A program made the position numbers and the translations under genes. DNA of 64,000 nucleotides from Burkholderia multivorans ATCC BAA-247 (GTDB taxonomy: Bacteria > Pseudomonadota > Gammaproteobacteria > Burkholderiales > Burkholderiaceae), in contig NZ_CP009832.1 of the NCBI RefSeq assembly GCF_000959525.1, positions 2,914,001-2,978,000 of the forward strand. The letters are read 5' to 3'. This document shows, piece by piece, positions 26,384-34,682 of the stretch. Each line of letters begins with the position of its first letter. The stretch's first letter is position 1. A model generated the notes under the pieces. That model saw only the letters and a program-made list of their open reading frames with translations. It made no database searches and was not told where the DNA came from.

Positions 26384-26824
26384 TTACTGCGCGCTCCACT
26401 GGAACGCGGCCTTCGCGCCGCCTTTCGCGCCGACCGTGACCGCGCGCGTTTCGTCGCTGCCCTGATACGACGCGTGCACCGTATAGCGTCCGGGTGGCAG
26501 CTTCACGAGCATGTAGGGCCCGCGCGCGTCGGTCTTCAGCACCTCGGTGCCCTTGCCGTCGACGATCCGCACGTGGACGTCGGCCAGATATTCGCCGCCC
26601 TTGCCCGTGAAGCGCAGCGCGAGCGGCCACGCCGATTCGTTGCGCTCGAACGCCGTCGACTGATCCTTGCCGATGCCGCCCGACACGAAGCTGATGTCGC
26701 CTTGCTGGGTCGCTTCGGGCAGGCCGTCCGACGACTGCGCGTACGCGCCGGTCGCGGCGGCTGCGAGGCCGGCGCTCAGCGCGACGGCGACGGCAATTCG
26801 GGACACGTTGCGTAGATATTGCAT
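26384..26824 (-). CDS. Small secreted protein with carboxypeptidase-regulatory-like fold
   Basis: 146-residue exported protein. A signal peptide of about 29 residues ends near AYAQS. The second half looks like a transthyretin/carboxypeptidase-regulatory beta-sandwich: LLKTDARGPYMLVKLPPG-type strand order, followed by GRYTVHASYQGSDETRAVTV. Such domains usually aid protein folding or bind surface polymers. No catalytic residues are visible. It has its own terminator downstream and a purine-rich site (AAAGGAGAG) before the ATG at 26824. Specific function unknown. Confidence 0.8.
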   Translation of the reverse strand: MQYLRNVSRIAVAVALSAGLAAAATGAYAQSSDGLPEATQQGDISFVSGGIGKDQSTAFERNESAWPLALRFTGKGGEYLADVHVRIVDGKGTEVLKTDARGPYMLVKLPPGRYTVHASYQGSDETRAVTVGAKGGAKAAFQWSAQ

Positions 26825-26927
26825 GGCTCTCTCCTTTGGGTCGGAACACATACGGGGGCCGCGGCGATGCGCGGACGTCGGCGGCGCCCGCCGCGGCCGG
26901 CCGACCCGGCCCGCGGCGCGCGCACGG

Positions 26928-28412
26928 TCAGCTCAGGTCGACCGGCACGAAGATTTGTGCATTATCGCGCTGGATCAGCAGAGCAAGACTGTTGCCCGCG
27001 CTCTTGACCGCTTCGCGCAGCTGCTCGGGGCTCGTGACGGGGCGACCGTTCACGGCCAGGATCACGTCGCCCGGCTGAATGCCGGCGCTCGCGGCCGGGC
27101 CGCCGGCCTGCTGGACGATCAGCCCGTGCGACAGGTTGTCGGCGCTGCGTTCCTGCGGCGTCAGCGGCCGCACCGCGACGCCGAGGCGCCCCTGCTCGAC
27201 CGGGCCGCCGTCGTTCGACGCGAGCTTCGCGTCGGTCATCGCGCCGAGCGTGACGGTGACGGACTGCTTCGCCTTGTCGCGCCAGATCTGCAGGTCGGCC
27301 TTCGAGCCCGGCTTCAGGTTCGCGATCTGCGACGGCAGCGTCGTCGAATCGACGACCGGCGTGCCGTTGACCGACAGGATCACGTCACCCGGCTGCAGGC
27401 CGGCCTTCGCGGCCGGGCCGTTCGGATCGACCGAGCTGACGAGCGCACCGTCCGGCTTCGCGAGCCCGAACGAGCTCGCGAGCGTCTGGTTCAGCCCCTG
27501 CACCGCGACGCCGAGCCGGCCGCGGCTTACGTGCCCGGTCTTCACGAGCTCGTCCTTCACCTTGATCGCTTCGTTGATCGGAATCGCGAACGACAGGCCC
27601 TGGAAGCCGCCCGTCTGCGAATAGATCATCGAGTTGATCCCGATCACCTCGCCCTGCAGGTTGAACAGCGGGCCGCCCGAGTTGCCGGGGTTGACCGGCA
27701 CGTCGGTCTGGATGAACGGCGTGTAGTTCTCGTCGGGCAGCGCGCGCGACTTCGCGCTGATGATGCCCGACGTGACCGTGTTGTCGAAGCCGTACGGCGA
27801 GCCGATCGCGACGACCCACTGGCCGACCTTGCTCTGCGCCGGATCGCCGATCTTCACGGTCGGCAGGCCGGTCGCGTCGATCTTCAGCACCGCGACGTCG
27901 GACTGCTTGTCGGAGCCGACGACCTTCGCCTTGTACTCGCGCTTGTCGGTCAGCTTCACCGTGACGACGTTCGCGCCGTCGATCACGTGCGCATTCGTGA
28001 GGATGTATCCGTCCGGGCTGATGATGAAACCCGACCCGAGGCTCGCGCTCGGCTGATCGTCCGGCTGCGCGTCGCCGCCCATGCCCGGCACCTGTCCATA
28101 GAAGCGCTTGAAGAACTGATAGAACGGATCGCTCGGGTCGATCGGCAGCTGCGGCTGCGGCACGCGCCGCGCAACCTGCTTCACGACGTGCTTCGCGCTG
28201 ATGTTGACGACGGCCGGACCGTAAGTCTCGACCAGCCCGGAGAAGTCGGGGATACCGGTCTTCGCGGCCGCTTCGGCCGGCATCATCGCCGCCGCGTGCG
28301 CGGGCGCGATGATCTGCGGATCGGCGCGGCGCGTGCCGGCGACGTAGCCGGCGGACAGCGCGGCGGCCACTGCGACGACGACGGCGCTGCGCGCAAGGAA
28401 TCGGGTGTTCAT
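26928..28412 (-). CDS. degP: Periplasmic serine protease of the DegP/MucD (Do) family
   Basis: HtrA-type trypsin-like protease and chaperone, 494 residues, acting in the periplasm. A hydrophobic N-terminal export signal covers about residues 8-40. The catalytic triad is His142 (ILTNAHVID), Asp172 (SDVAVLKI) and Ser245 (GNSGGPLF). Two PDZ domains follow (about 280-370 and 395-490, the second in VILAVNGRPV). The gene is downstream of an OmpR-type regulator/sensor pair, separated by 98 bases that contain four phased CTTAAG-like elements. Control of this protease by the neighbouring two-component system is therefore likely. The close relative MucD of Pseudomonas limits envelope stress signalling. 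Confidence 0.94.
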   Translation of the reverse strand: MNTRFLARSAVVVAVAAALSAGYVAGTRRADPQIIAPAHAAAMMPAEAAAKTGIPDFSGLVETYGPAVVNISAKHVVKQVARRVPQPQLPIDPSDPFYQFFKRFYGQVPGMGGDAQPDDQPSASLGSGFIISPDGYILTNAHVIDGANVVTVKLTDKREYKAKVVGSDKQSDVAVLKIDATGLPTVKIGDPAQSKVGQWVVAIGSPYGFDNTVTSGIISAKSRALPDENYTPFIQTDVPVNPGNSGGPLFNLQGEVIGINSMIYSQTGGFQGLSFAIPINEAIKVKDELVKTGHVSRGRLGVAVQGLNQTLASSFGLAKPDGALVSSVDPNGPAAKAGLQPGDVILSVNGTPVVDSTTLPSQIANLKPGSKADLQIWRDKAKQSVTVTLGAMTDAKLASNDGGPVEQGRLGVAVRPLTPQERSADNLSHGLIVQQAGGPAASAGIQPGDVILAVNGRPVTSPEQLREAVKSAGNSLALLIQRDNAQIFVPVDLS

Positions 28413-28456
28413 CGTAGGACCTCCTCTTTTGTTACGTCGCAGCGTAACGATGCTGA

Positions 28457-28494
28457 CTTAAAGGAGGCTTAATCAGCCTTAAGCGCAACTTAAG
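28457..28494 (-). promoter_or_regulatory. Array of four CTTAAG-like response-regulator boxes upstream of degP
   Basis: Read on the plus strand the elements are CTTAAA (28457), CTTAAT (28468), CTTAAG (28478) and CTTAAG (28489). Start-to-start distances are 11, 10 and 11 bases, so all lie on one face of the helix. CTTAA-N5-CTTAA is the known recognition form of PmrA/QseB-type OmpR regulators; here it occurs twice. The array ends about 45 bases before the degP start. It also lies just beyond the 3' end of the sensor kinase gene. Confidence 0.75.
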
Positions 28495-28510
28495 CCGCCT
28501 GCCGCGCGCC

Positions 28511-29857
28511 TTACGCCGAAGCGGGCTGCGGCGGCGCCTGCGCGGGCATCTCGGCGTCGCGGAACACGACGCTGACGAGCAAGCCGCCCGCCGCCGCGTC
28601 GCCGAGCGACACGGTCGCGCCCTGCTGCGCGGCAACGCGCTTGACGATCGCGAGGCCGAGCCCGCTGCCCGACACGTCGGTGCGCGCGCGCGCCGAGCTG
28701 TCGCGATAGAAGCGGTCGAACACGCGCTCGCGCTCTTCGGCCGGAATGCCGGGGCCGCTGTCGCCGATCTGCACGCACGCGCGGCCGGCGGCGTCGCGCG
28801 TCAGCGAAACGTCGATGCGCCCGCCGTCGGGCGTGTACTTGACGGCGTTGTCGAGCAGGTTGCCGAACATCACGCGCAGCGCGCCGACGTCGGCGACGAC
28901 GGTCGCCGCGCGCGTTTCCTCGAAGCCGAGGTCGATGTTGCGCCGCTGCGCGAGCGGTGCGTGCGCGGCCACGCATTCGGCGAGCAGCGTCTGCAGGTCG
29001 ACCGGCTCGCGCACCGCGCCCGCGTCGGGTTCGGCGCGCGCGAGCGCGAGCAGTTGCTCGGCGAGCCGCGTCGCGCGCGTGACGCCGTGCTGCAGATCGT
29101 CGAGCGCCTCGCGGCGCGCGGCATCGTCCTTCGCGCGTGCGACGAGCTGCGCCTGGATCTGCACGGCCGCGAGCGGCGTGCGCAGCTCGTGCGCGGCATC
29201 GGCGACGAACGCCTTCTGCGTGTCGAGCGCACCCGACAGCCGCGCGAGCAGCCCGTTCAGCGCGCGCACGAGCGGCTGCACCTCGAGCGGCAGCCGCGCG
29301 TCGGGCAGCGGATCGAGCGCCTCGGGCCGGCGCGTTTCGACCGCGCGCGTCACGCGGCCGAGCGGCGCGAGCCCGCGGCCGACGATCATCCAGACGGCGG
29401 CGCCGAGGAACGGCAGCAGCACGATCAGCGGCCAGAGCGTGCGCAGCGCGACGTTCGCCGCGAGCCGGTTGCGCACCGACAGCGGCTGCGCGAGCTGCAC
29501 GACGTTGTCGCCGACGATCGCGCCGTACACGCGCCACTCGCCGCGATCGGTGCGCTCTGTCGAGAAGCCGAGCTCCGCGCGCGGCGCGATCGGCGCGCGC
29601 GGATGCGAGAAGTACATCAGCACGCCGTTGCGATTCCAGATCTGGATCACGATTCCTTCGTCGCCGTTGGTGCGCGAGCCGAACACCTGCGAGAACGGCT
29701 CCGACGGCAGCGCCGCGGCGATTTCCTGGAGCTGGTAGTCGAACAGCTCGTTCGCCTCGGCCAGCGCCTGCCGGTAGATCAGCCAGCCCGCGACGCTCAC
29801 GCCCGCGACGACGATCGCGAGCAGCCAGATCAGCAATTGATGACGAATCGACCTCAC
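28511..29857 (-). CDS. Two-component sensor histidine kinase (QseC/PmrB type)
   Basis: Membrane sensor kinase, 448 residues. Two spans (about residues 7-27 and 138-160) bracket a periplasmic domain of roughly 110 residues. A HAMP-like linker follows, then the phosphoacceptor His223 in FVADAAHELRTPLAAV, the N-box (MFGNLLDNAVKYTPDG), G1 (IGDSGPGIP) and G2 (SGSGLGLAIV). The start is GTG at 29857, four bases after the regulator stop; there is no nearby ATG. It would phosphorylate the regulator encoded just upstream. The stimulus is not readable; relatives sense cationic peptides, metals or catecholamines. Confidence 0.92.
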   Translation of the reverse strand: MRSIRHQLLIWLLAIVVAGVSVAGWLIYRQALAEANELFDYQLQEIAAALPSEPFSQVFGSRTNGDEGIVIQIWNRNGVLMYFSHPRAPIAPRAELGFSTERTDRGEWRVYGAIVGDNVVQLAQPLSVRNRLAANVALRTLWPLIVLLPFLGAAVWMIVGRGLAPLGRVTRAVETRRPEALDPLPDARLPLEVQPLVRALNGLLARLSGALDTQKAFVADAAHELRTPLAAVQIQAQLVARAKDDAARREALDDLQHGVTRATRLAEQLLALARAEPDAGAVREPVDLQTLLAECVAAHAPLAQRRNIDLGFEETRAATVVADVGALRVMFGNLLDNAVKYTPDGGRIDVSLTRDAAGRACVQIGDSGPGIPAEERERVFDRFYRDSSARARTDVSGSGLGLAIVKRVAAQQGATVSLGDAAAGGLLVSVVFRDAEMPAQAPPQPASA

Positions 29858-29860
29858 GCG

Positions 29861-30523
29861 TCAGCTTTCCTTGACGACCATGTAGCCGAGCCCGCGCACG
29901 TTGCGGATCAGGTCCGAACCGAGCTTCTTGCGCAGCGCGTGGATATAGACCTCGACCGTGTTGCTGCCGATTTCCTCGCCCCAGCCGTACATCTTCTCCT
30001 CGAGCTGGCTCTTCGACAGCACGGCGCCCGGCCGCGCGAGCAGCGCCTCGAGCAGCGCGAACTCGCGCGCGGACAGCGCGACCGGCGCGCCGTCGAGCGT
30101 CACCTGGTGCGATGCCGGATCGAGCGTCAGCGCGCCGTGGCGGATCAGCGACTCGCTGCGCCCGGCCTGCCGGCGGATCAGCGCGCGCATCCGCGCGCCG
30201 AGTTCGTCGAGATCGAACGGCTTGACCAGATAGTCGTCGGCACCCGCGTCGAGCCCCTTCACGCGATCGGCGATCGCATCGCGCGCGGTGACGATCAGGA
30301 CCGGCAGCGACAGCCCGCGCGCGCGCAGCGTGCGCAGCACGTCGATGCCGTCGCGCTTGGGCAGGCCGAGATCGAGCAGCAGCAGGTCGTAGGACTCGCC
30401 GCCGAGCGCCGTGAGCGCCGACTCGCCGTCCTGCACCCAGTCGACCGCGAAGCCGTCCGAGCGCAGCGCCTTGCGCACGCCTTCGGCAATCATCCGGTCG
30501 TCTTCGACAAGCAGAATCCGCAT
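29861..30523 (-). CDS. OmpR-family response regulator (QseB/PmrA type)
   Basis: Response regulator, 220 residues. The receiver domain has phosphoacceptor Asp51 (LLLLDLGLPKRDG) and Lys101 (DDYLVKPFDLDEL). The C-terminal winged helix covers about 125-218, with SNTVEVYIHALRKKLG as the recognition region. QseB/PmrA-type regulators recognise CTTAA direct repeats, and four such elements lie in front of degP, two genes downstream. I start it at the ATG at 30523 (MRILLVEDD); an in-frame ATG at 30538 is possible. No CTTAA element is visible in front of this gene itself. Confidence 0.93.
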   Translation of the reverse strand: MRILLVEDDRMIAEGVRKALRSDGFAVDWVQDGESALTALGGESYDLLLLDLGLPKRDGIDVLRTLRARGLSLPVLIVTARDAIADRVKGLDAGADDYLVKPFDLDELGARMRALIRRQAGRSESLIRHGALTLDPASHQVTLDGAPVALSAREFALLEALLARPGAVLSKSQLEEKMYGWGEEIGSNTVEVYIHALRKKLGSDLIRNVRGLGYMVVKES

Positions 30524-30698
30524 CGGAATCGCATCCATGGGACGAGTGACAGATGCCGCCCATTGTAGCGCCGCGAATCCTGCGCGCGACCGCGCGCGCC
30601 CTCCGCGATTTCGTCGTACTTGTCGCACTTGTCTCTACAATGTGCGCTTCGGCGCGCCGCGCGCCTTGCCCGAGCTCCCGCTTTTCCCGTATTCGTCC

Positions 30699-32231
30699 AT
30701 GCCGATTTCCGCTCTCTCCACCCGCTTCGCCCCGCGCGCACGCGTCTGCCTGCGCGCGGCCGCCGTCGTCGCCACCTGCACGGCGCTCGCGTTCGCGCCC
30801 GCCGCACACGCCCGCAAGAAACCCCACAAGGACGCGCGACGCGCGCCGGTCGTCTCGGCGGCCGCGCGCGACGCCGGCCTGCCGGCGTCCGTGCTCGTCG
30901 CACTGCAGCGCGCGAAGGTACCGGCGTCGGCGATGAGCGTCGTCGTCGAGCGCGTCGGCGATCCGCAGCCGCTGATCGCGTGGAACGCGAATCGGCCGAT
31001 GCTGCCCGCATCGACGATGAAGCTCGTCACGACGTTCGCGGGCCTGTCGATCCTCGGCCCCGACTTCCGCTGGCGCACGACCGCGTATGCGGACGGCCCG
31101 GTCGATCCGGACGGCACGCTGCAGGGCAATCTCTACATCAAGGGCACCGGCGATCCGAAGCTCGTGCCCGAGGAGCTGATCGACCTCGTCGACAAGATCC
31201 GCAAGGCCGGCATCAAGCGCGTCGCCGGCGGCCTCGTGCTCGACAAGAGCTATTTCGCCGCGTCGACGCGCGACCTGCCGTCGTTCGACGACGACGTGAG
31301 CGCGCCGTACAACGTCGGTCCCGACCCGCTGCTGTACGCGTTCAAGGCGATCTCGTTTACCGTCACGCCGGGCGAAGACGGCAAGGTCGCCGTCGACGTG
31401 CTGCCGCCGCTCGCGAACCTGTCGATCGACAACCAGCTGTACGAAGGCAGCGGCTCGTGCGCGAGCGCGGCGGCTGCCGCACGCCCCACGCTGAACGCCG
31501 ACGGCGCGATGCTGACCGCGTCGTTCGCCGGCGACTACCCGCTGCGCTGCGGCGCGCGCACGACCAATCTCGCGATCCTCGATCACACGACGTTCTTCGC
31601 GCGCGGCTTCCTCGCGCTCTGGCAGCAGGACGGCGGCACGATCGCGGGGCCGGTCGCCGAAGGCAAGGTGCCGAGCGCCGCGCGGCCGATCGCCGTACAT
31701 CACGGCCCGGTGCTCGGCAGCGTCGTGTACGACATCAACAAGTTCAGCAACAACGTGATGGCGCGCAATCTGTTCCTGACGATCGGCGCGGTCGCCGGCA
31801 AGCCGCCCGCGACGCCCGAGCAGTCGAGCCGCGTGATCCGCGCATTCCTGCAGAAGAACGGCATCGCGATGCCCGACCTCGTGCTCGACAACGGCTCGGG
31901 GCTGTCGCGCGACGAACACGTGAGCGCGCTGTCGCTCGCCGCGCTGCTACAGGCCGCGAACGCGAGCCCGGTCGCGCAGGCATTCATCGACTCGCTGCCG
32001 ATCGCCGGCATCGACGGCACGATGAAGAACCGGCTGACCAACGCCGGCGTGCTTGGCAACGCGCATATCAAGACCGGCACGCTGCGCGACGTGCGCGCGA
32101 TCGCCGGCTACGTCGCGGGCGCGGACGGCCAGAGCTACGTGGTCGTCAGCTTCATCAACGACGATCATGCGGAAGCCGCACGTGCCGCGCACGACACGCT
32201 GCTCGAGTGGATCTACGCGGGCGCGCACTGA
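30699..32231 (+). CDS. dacB: D-alanyl-D-alanine carboxypeptidase/endopeptidase (PBP4)
   Basis: Class C low-molecular-weight penicillin-binding protein (peptidase S13), 510 residues. It trims or cleaves cross-links in peptidoglycan in the periplasm. A signal peptide ends near AAHARK (about residue 39). Active-site motifs are SxxK (Ser105-Thr-Met-Lys108 in PASTMKLV), SxN (KFSNNVMARN) and KTG (HIKTGTLRD). A long insert between the first two motifs is typical of PBP4. The ATG at 30699 is divergent from the two-component operon. No partner gene is adjacent on this strand. Confidence 0.95.
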   Translation: MPISALSTRFAPRARVCLRAAAVVATCTALAFAPAAHARKKPHKDARRAPVVSAAARDAGLPASVLVALQRAKVPASAMSVVVERVGDPQPLIAWNANRPMLPASTMKLVTTFAGLSILGPDFRWRTTAYADGPVDPDGTLQGNLYIKGTGDPKLVPEELIDLVDKIRKAGIKRVAGGLVLDKSYFAASTRDLPSFDDDVSAPYNVGPDPLLYAFKAISFTVTPGEDGKVAVDVLPPLANLSIDNQLYEGSGSCASAAAAARPTLNADGAMLTASFAGDYPLRCGARTTNLAILDHTTFFARGFLALWQQDGGTIAGPVAEGKVPSAARPIAVHHGPVLGSVVYDINKFSNNVMARNLFLTIGAVAGKPPATPEQSSRVIRAFLQKNGIAMPDLVLDNGSGLSRDEHVSALSLAALLQAANASPVAQAFIDSLPIAGIDGTMKNRLTNAGVLGNAHIKTGTLRDVRAIAGYVAGADGQSYVVVSFINDDHAEAARAAHDTLLEWIYAGAH

Positions 32232-32306
32232 CGAACGCGGCCTCGCCGAAACGGGGCCGCACCGCCCGCCCACGCCCGGCGCGGCTTCGGTGAAAACCCT
32301 ATCCTC

Positions 32307-32320
32307 AGAGGGAACCCTCT
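32307..32320. repeat. Perfect 14-base palindrome
   Basis: AGAGGGAACCCTCT lies in the 204-base gap between dacB and the desaturase-like gene. No T-run follows, so it is not an obvious terminator. It could be a small operator or a weak hairpin. Confidence 0.6.
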
Positions 32321-32435
32321 ACGCTGCCCTCTCGCCTAGCCGGTGGCGATTGCGTAGGCTGTTGGCCTGACCGATATCTACAACGGGCGACACGCCCGGC
32401 CTCACGGCTTGCAGGGGAAAGGAGGAGACACGCCC

Positions 32436-33350
32436 ATGCGATTCGACGTCGAATGGCTTCTGCTCGCGCTGGCGCCCGTCTTCCTGCTCTGCATCGGCTG
32501 GGAAGCGTGGTACCTCGCACGCACGCGTCCGCAGGACCACGTGTACGCATGGCGCGACACGCTCTGCAATGCGGCGCTCGCGCTGATGCATCAGGGCGCC
32601 GACAAGCTCGCGTGGGTGTTCGTGATCCCTGTCTACGCGTACTGCTACGACCGCTATCGCCTGTTCACCTGGCACGACGGCTGGCTGTCGTTCGCGGTGC
32701 TGTTCGTCGCGCAGGACTTCCTCTACTACGTGTTTCATCGCGCGAGCCATCGCGTGCGCTGGCTGTGGGCCGCGCACGTCGTGCATCACTCGTCCGAGCG
32801 GATGAACTTCTCGACCGCGTTTCGCCAGAGCCTCATGTATCCGGTCGCCGGCATGTGGGTGTTCTGGCTGCCGCTCGCGGTGCTCGGCTTTCCGCCGCAG
32901 CAGATCGTCGGCATCGTGCTGATCAATCTCGCGTTCCAGTTCTTCGTGCACACGCAGGCGATCGGCAAGCTCGGCTGGCTCGAATACGTGTTCAACACAC
33001 CGTCGATCCATCGCGCGCACCATGCGCGCAACGCGCGCTACATCGACCGCAATTACGCGGGCGTGCTCGTGATCTGGGATCGCCTGTTCGGCAGCTATGT
33101 CGACGAGGCGACCGACGATCCGCCGCAGTACGGCATCGTCGAGCGGCTCGAGTCGAACAACCCGCTCGTCGCGACCTTTCACGAATGGCGCGCGATGGTG
33201 GCCGACGCACTGCGTGTCGAGGGATGGCGCAACAAATTGCGCGCGATCGTCGGCCCGCCCGAGTGGGCGAGCGCTTATCATGCGCAGATCGGCGACACGG
33301 CCGATCGCGATCCGCGCCGCGCACCGCTTGCCGGCGTACACAACGAATAA
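32436..33350 (+). CDS. Sterol desaturase / fatty acid hydroxylase family membrane protein
   Basis: Integral membrane di-iron oxygenase family protein, 304 residues, with four or five spans. The His clusters that bind iron are in order: HRASH (about residue 101), HVVHH (about 113), and HRAHHARN near 194. The start is the ATG at 32436, preceded by a strong GGAGGAGA. Family members hydroxylate or desaturate lipids; bacterial substrates are mostly unknown. It stands between dacB and a GDSL lipoprotein gene, with gaps of 204 and 87 bases. It may share a transcript with the downstream esterase gene. Confidence 0.9.
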   Translation: MRFDVEWLLLALAPVFLLCIGWEAWYLARTRPQDHVYAWRDTLCNAALALMHQGADKLAWVFVIPVYAYCYDRYRLFTWHDGWLSFAVLFVAQDFLYYVFHRASHRVRWLWAAHVVHHSSERMNFSTAFRQSLMYPVAGMWVFWLPLAVLGFPPQQIVGIVLINLAFQFFVHTQAIGKLGWLEYVFNTPSIHRAHHARNARYIDRNYAGVLVIWDRLFGSYVDEATDDPPQYGIVERLESNNPLVATFHEWRAMVADALRVEGWRNKLRAIVGPPEWASAYHAQIGDTADRDPRRAPLAGVHNE

Positions 33351-33437
33351 TCCATTTCAGCCAACGGCCGTCGCGCAGCCCGAACCTGAGCGGGCATGCG
33401 CAAACATGCAAGGCCATATCTACGAGGAGATCGATCG

Positions 33438-34565
33438 ATGCAAACACAACGAAACCTTCCGTCGCGCACCCGCCACCGTTTGCTGCGCGGCGCGCAGGTC
33501 GCGATCGCCGGCGCGGCGCTCGCGCTGCTCGCCGCCTGCGGCGGCGGCGACGACAACGGCGGCAGCGCGTCGAACACGCCGCCTTCCGGCGTGAAGATGC
33601 AGGTCGTCTCGTTCGGCGACAGCCTGTCCGACGTCGGCACCTACTCGCAGATCAAGCTCGGGTTCGGCGGCGGCCGCTTCACGACGAACCCCGGTCAGGT
33701 CTGGACGCAGAACGTCGCGCAGTACTACGGCGACACGCTGCAGCCGGCCAACCAGGGCGGCTTCGGCGTGCCGCTGCAGGCGACGGGCGGCCTCGGCTAC
33801 GCGCAGGGCGGCTCGCGCGTCACGCAGCAGCCGGGCATCGGCCACGCCGCCGCGAGCGTGCCGAACGCCGACTACGCGCAGGCGACGACGACGCCGATCG
33901 CCGCGCAGATCCAGCAATACCTGCAGCAGCACGGCAGCTTCAACGCGAACCAGATCGTGCTGCTGAACGGCGGCGCGAACGACATCTTCTATCAGGTGGC
34001 CGCATTGCAGGCCGGCGCGATCACGCCGACGCAGCTGCAGCAGAACATCGGGCTCGCCGCGCAGCAGCTCGCGGGCCTCGTGCAGCAGATCGTCGCGGCC
34101 GGCGCGACGCACGTGTTCGTGTCGAACGTGCCCGACATCGGCGGCACGCCGCTCGCGCTCCAGGGCGGCACGCAGACGACGCTCACGCAGCTGTCGATGC
34201 TGTTCAACGGCACGCTCGCCGCGACGCTGCAGGCGCTGAAGGTCGACACGAGCAAGTACGTGCTGCTCGACACCTTCAAATGGCAGGACGGCATCCTCGC
34301 GGCGTATCAGGCGAACGGCTTCACGGTGTCGAACACCGATACGGCCTGCAACCTGAAGGCGATGGTGGCCGCGGCGACGCAGTACGGCGTGGCGGATCCG
34401 AGCGCATTCGGCTCGTCGCTGTTCTGCTCGCCGCAGACGTACACGGCGCCGAACGCCGACCAGACGTACATGTTCGCGGACACCGTCCATCCGACGACGC
34501 GCCTGCACGCGCTGTTCGCGCAGTACGTCGAGCAGCAGATCGCGGCATCGGGCGTCGGCAAGTAA
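33438..34565 (+). CDS. GDSL/SGNH-family esterase lipoprotein
   Basis: SGNH hydrolase, 375 residues. The lipobox LLAAC (Cys34) follows a basic start and an alanine-rich core, so it is probably anchored in the outer membrane. Block I is SFGDSLSDVG with nucleophile Ser62. Block III is GGANDI, and block V is DTVHP with Asp348 and His351. A Gly/Gln-rich mid-section is typical of secreted Burkholderia lipases/esterases. AGGAG lies nine bases before the ATG at 33438. Substrate is unknown. It ends at a strong intrinsic terminator. Confidence 0.9.
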   Translation: MQTQRNLPSRTRHRLLRGAQVAIAGAALALLAACGGGDDNGGSASNTPPSGVKMQVVSFGDSLSDVGTYSQIKLGFGGGRFTTNPGQVWTQNVAQYYGDTLQPANQGGFGVPLQATGGLGYAQGGSRVTQQPGIGHAAASVPNADYAQATTTPIAAQIQQYLQQHGSFNANQIVLLNGGANDIFYQVAALQAGAITPTQLQQNIGLAAQQLAGLVQQIVAAGATHVFVSNVPDIGGTPLALQGGTQTTLTQLSMLFNGTLAATLQALKVDTSKYVLLDTFKWQDGILAAYQANGFTVSNTDTACNLKAMVAAATQYGVADPSAFGSSLFCSPQTYTAPNADQTYMFADTVHPTTRLHALFAQYVEQQIAASGVGK

Positions 34566-34592
34566 GCGGCGCGCGATCGGTACGCTTCAACG

Positions 34593-34630
34593 AAAACCGC
34601 CCGACCGGTTCGCCGGTCGGGCGGTTTTTC
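34593..34630. terminator. Bidirectional intrinsic terminator between the esterase and sua5 genes
   Basis: Perfect stem AAAACCGCCCGACCGG/CCGGTCGGGCGGTTTT with a short loop. A-runs and T-runs on both flanks allow it to stop transcripts from both convergent genes. Confidence 0.92.
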
Positions 34631-34682
34631 ATTGCGACGACGACAGGGCCGACATGCGCGCACGGCATGCGGCCGGCCCGAT

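Noticed and set aside
28479-31919. An 1146-codon open frame on the minus strand across the two-component genes and dacB
   Set aside because: Composition-driven shadow frame. It crosses from antisense of dacB into another frame of the regulator and kinase genes and shows no domain.
32307-32320. Palindrome AGAGGGAACCCTCT as terminator of dacB
   Set aside because: No T-run follows on either strand, so intrinsic termination is not supported; listed only as a repeat.
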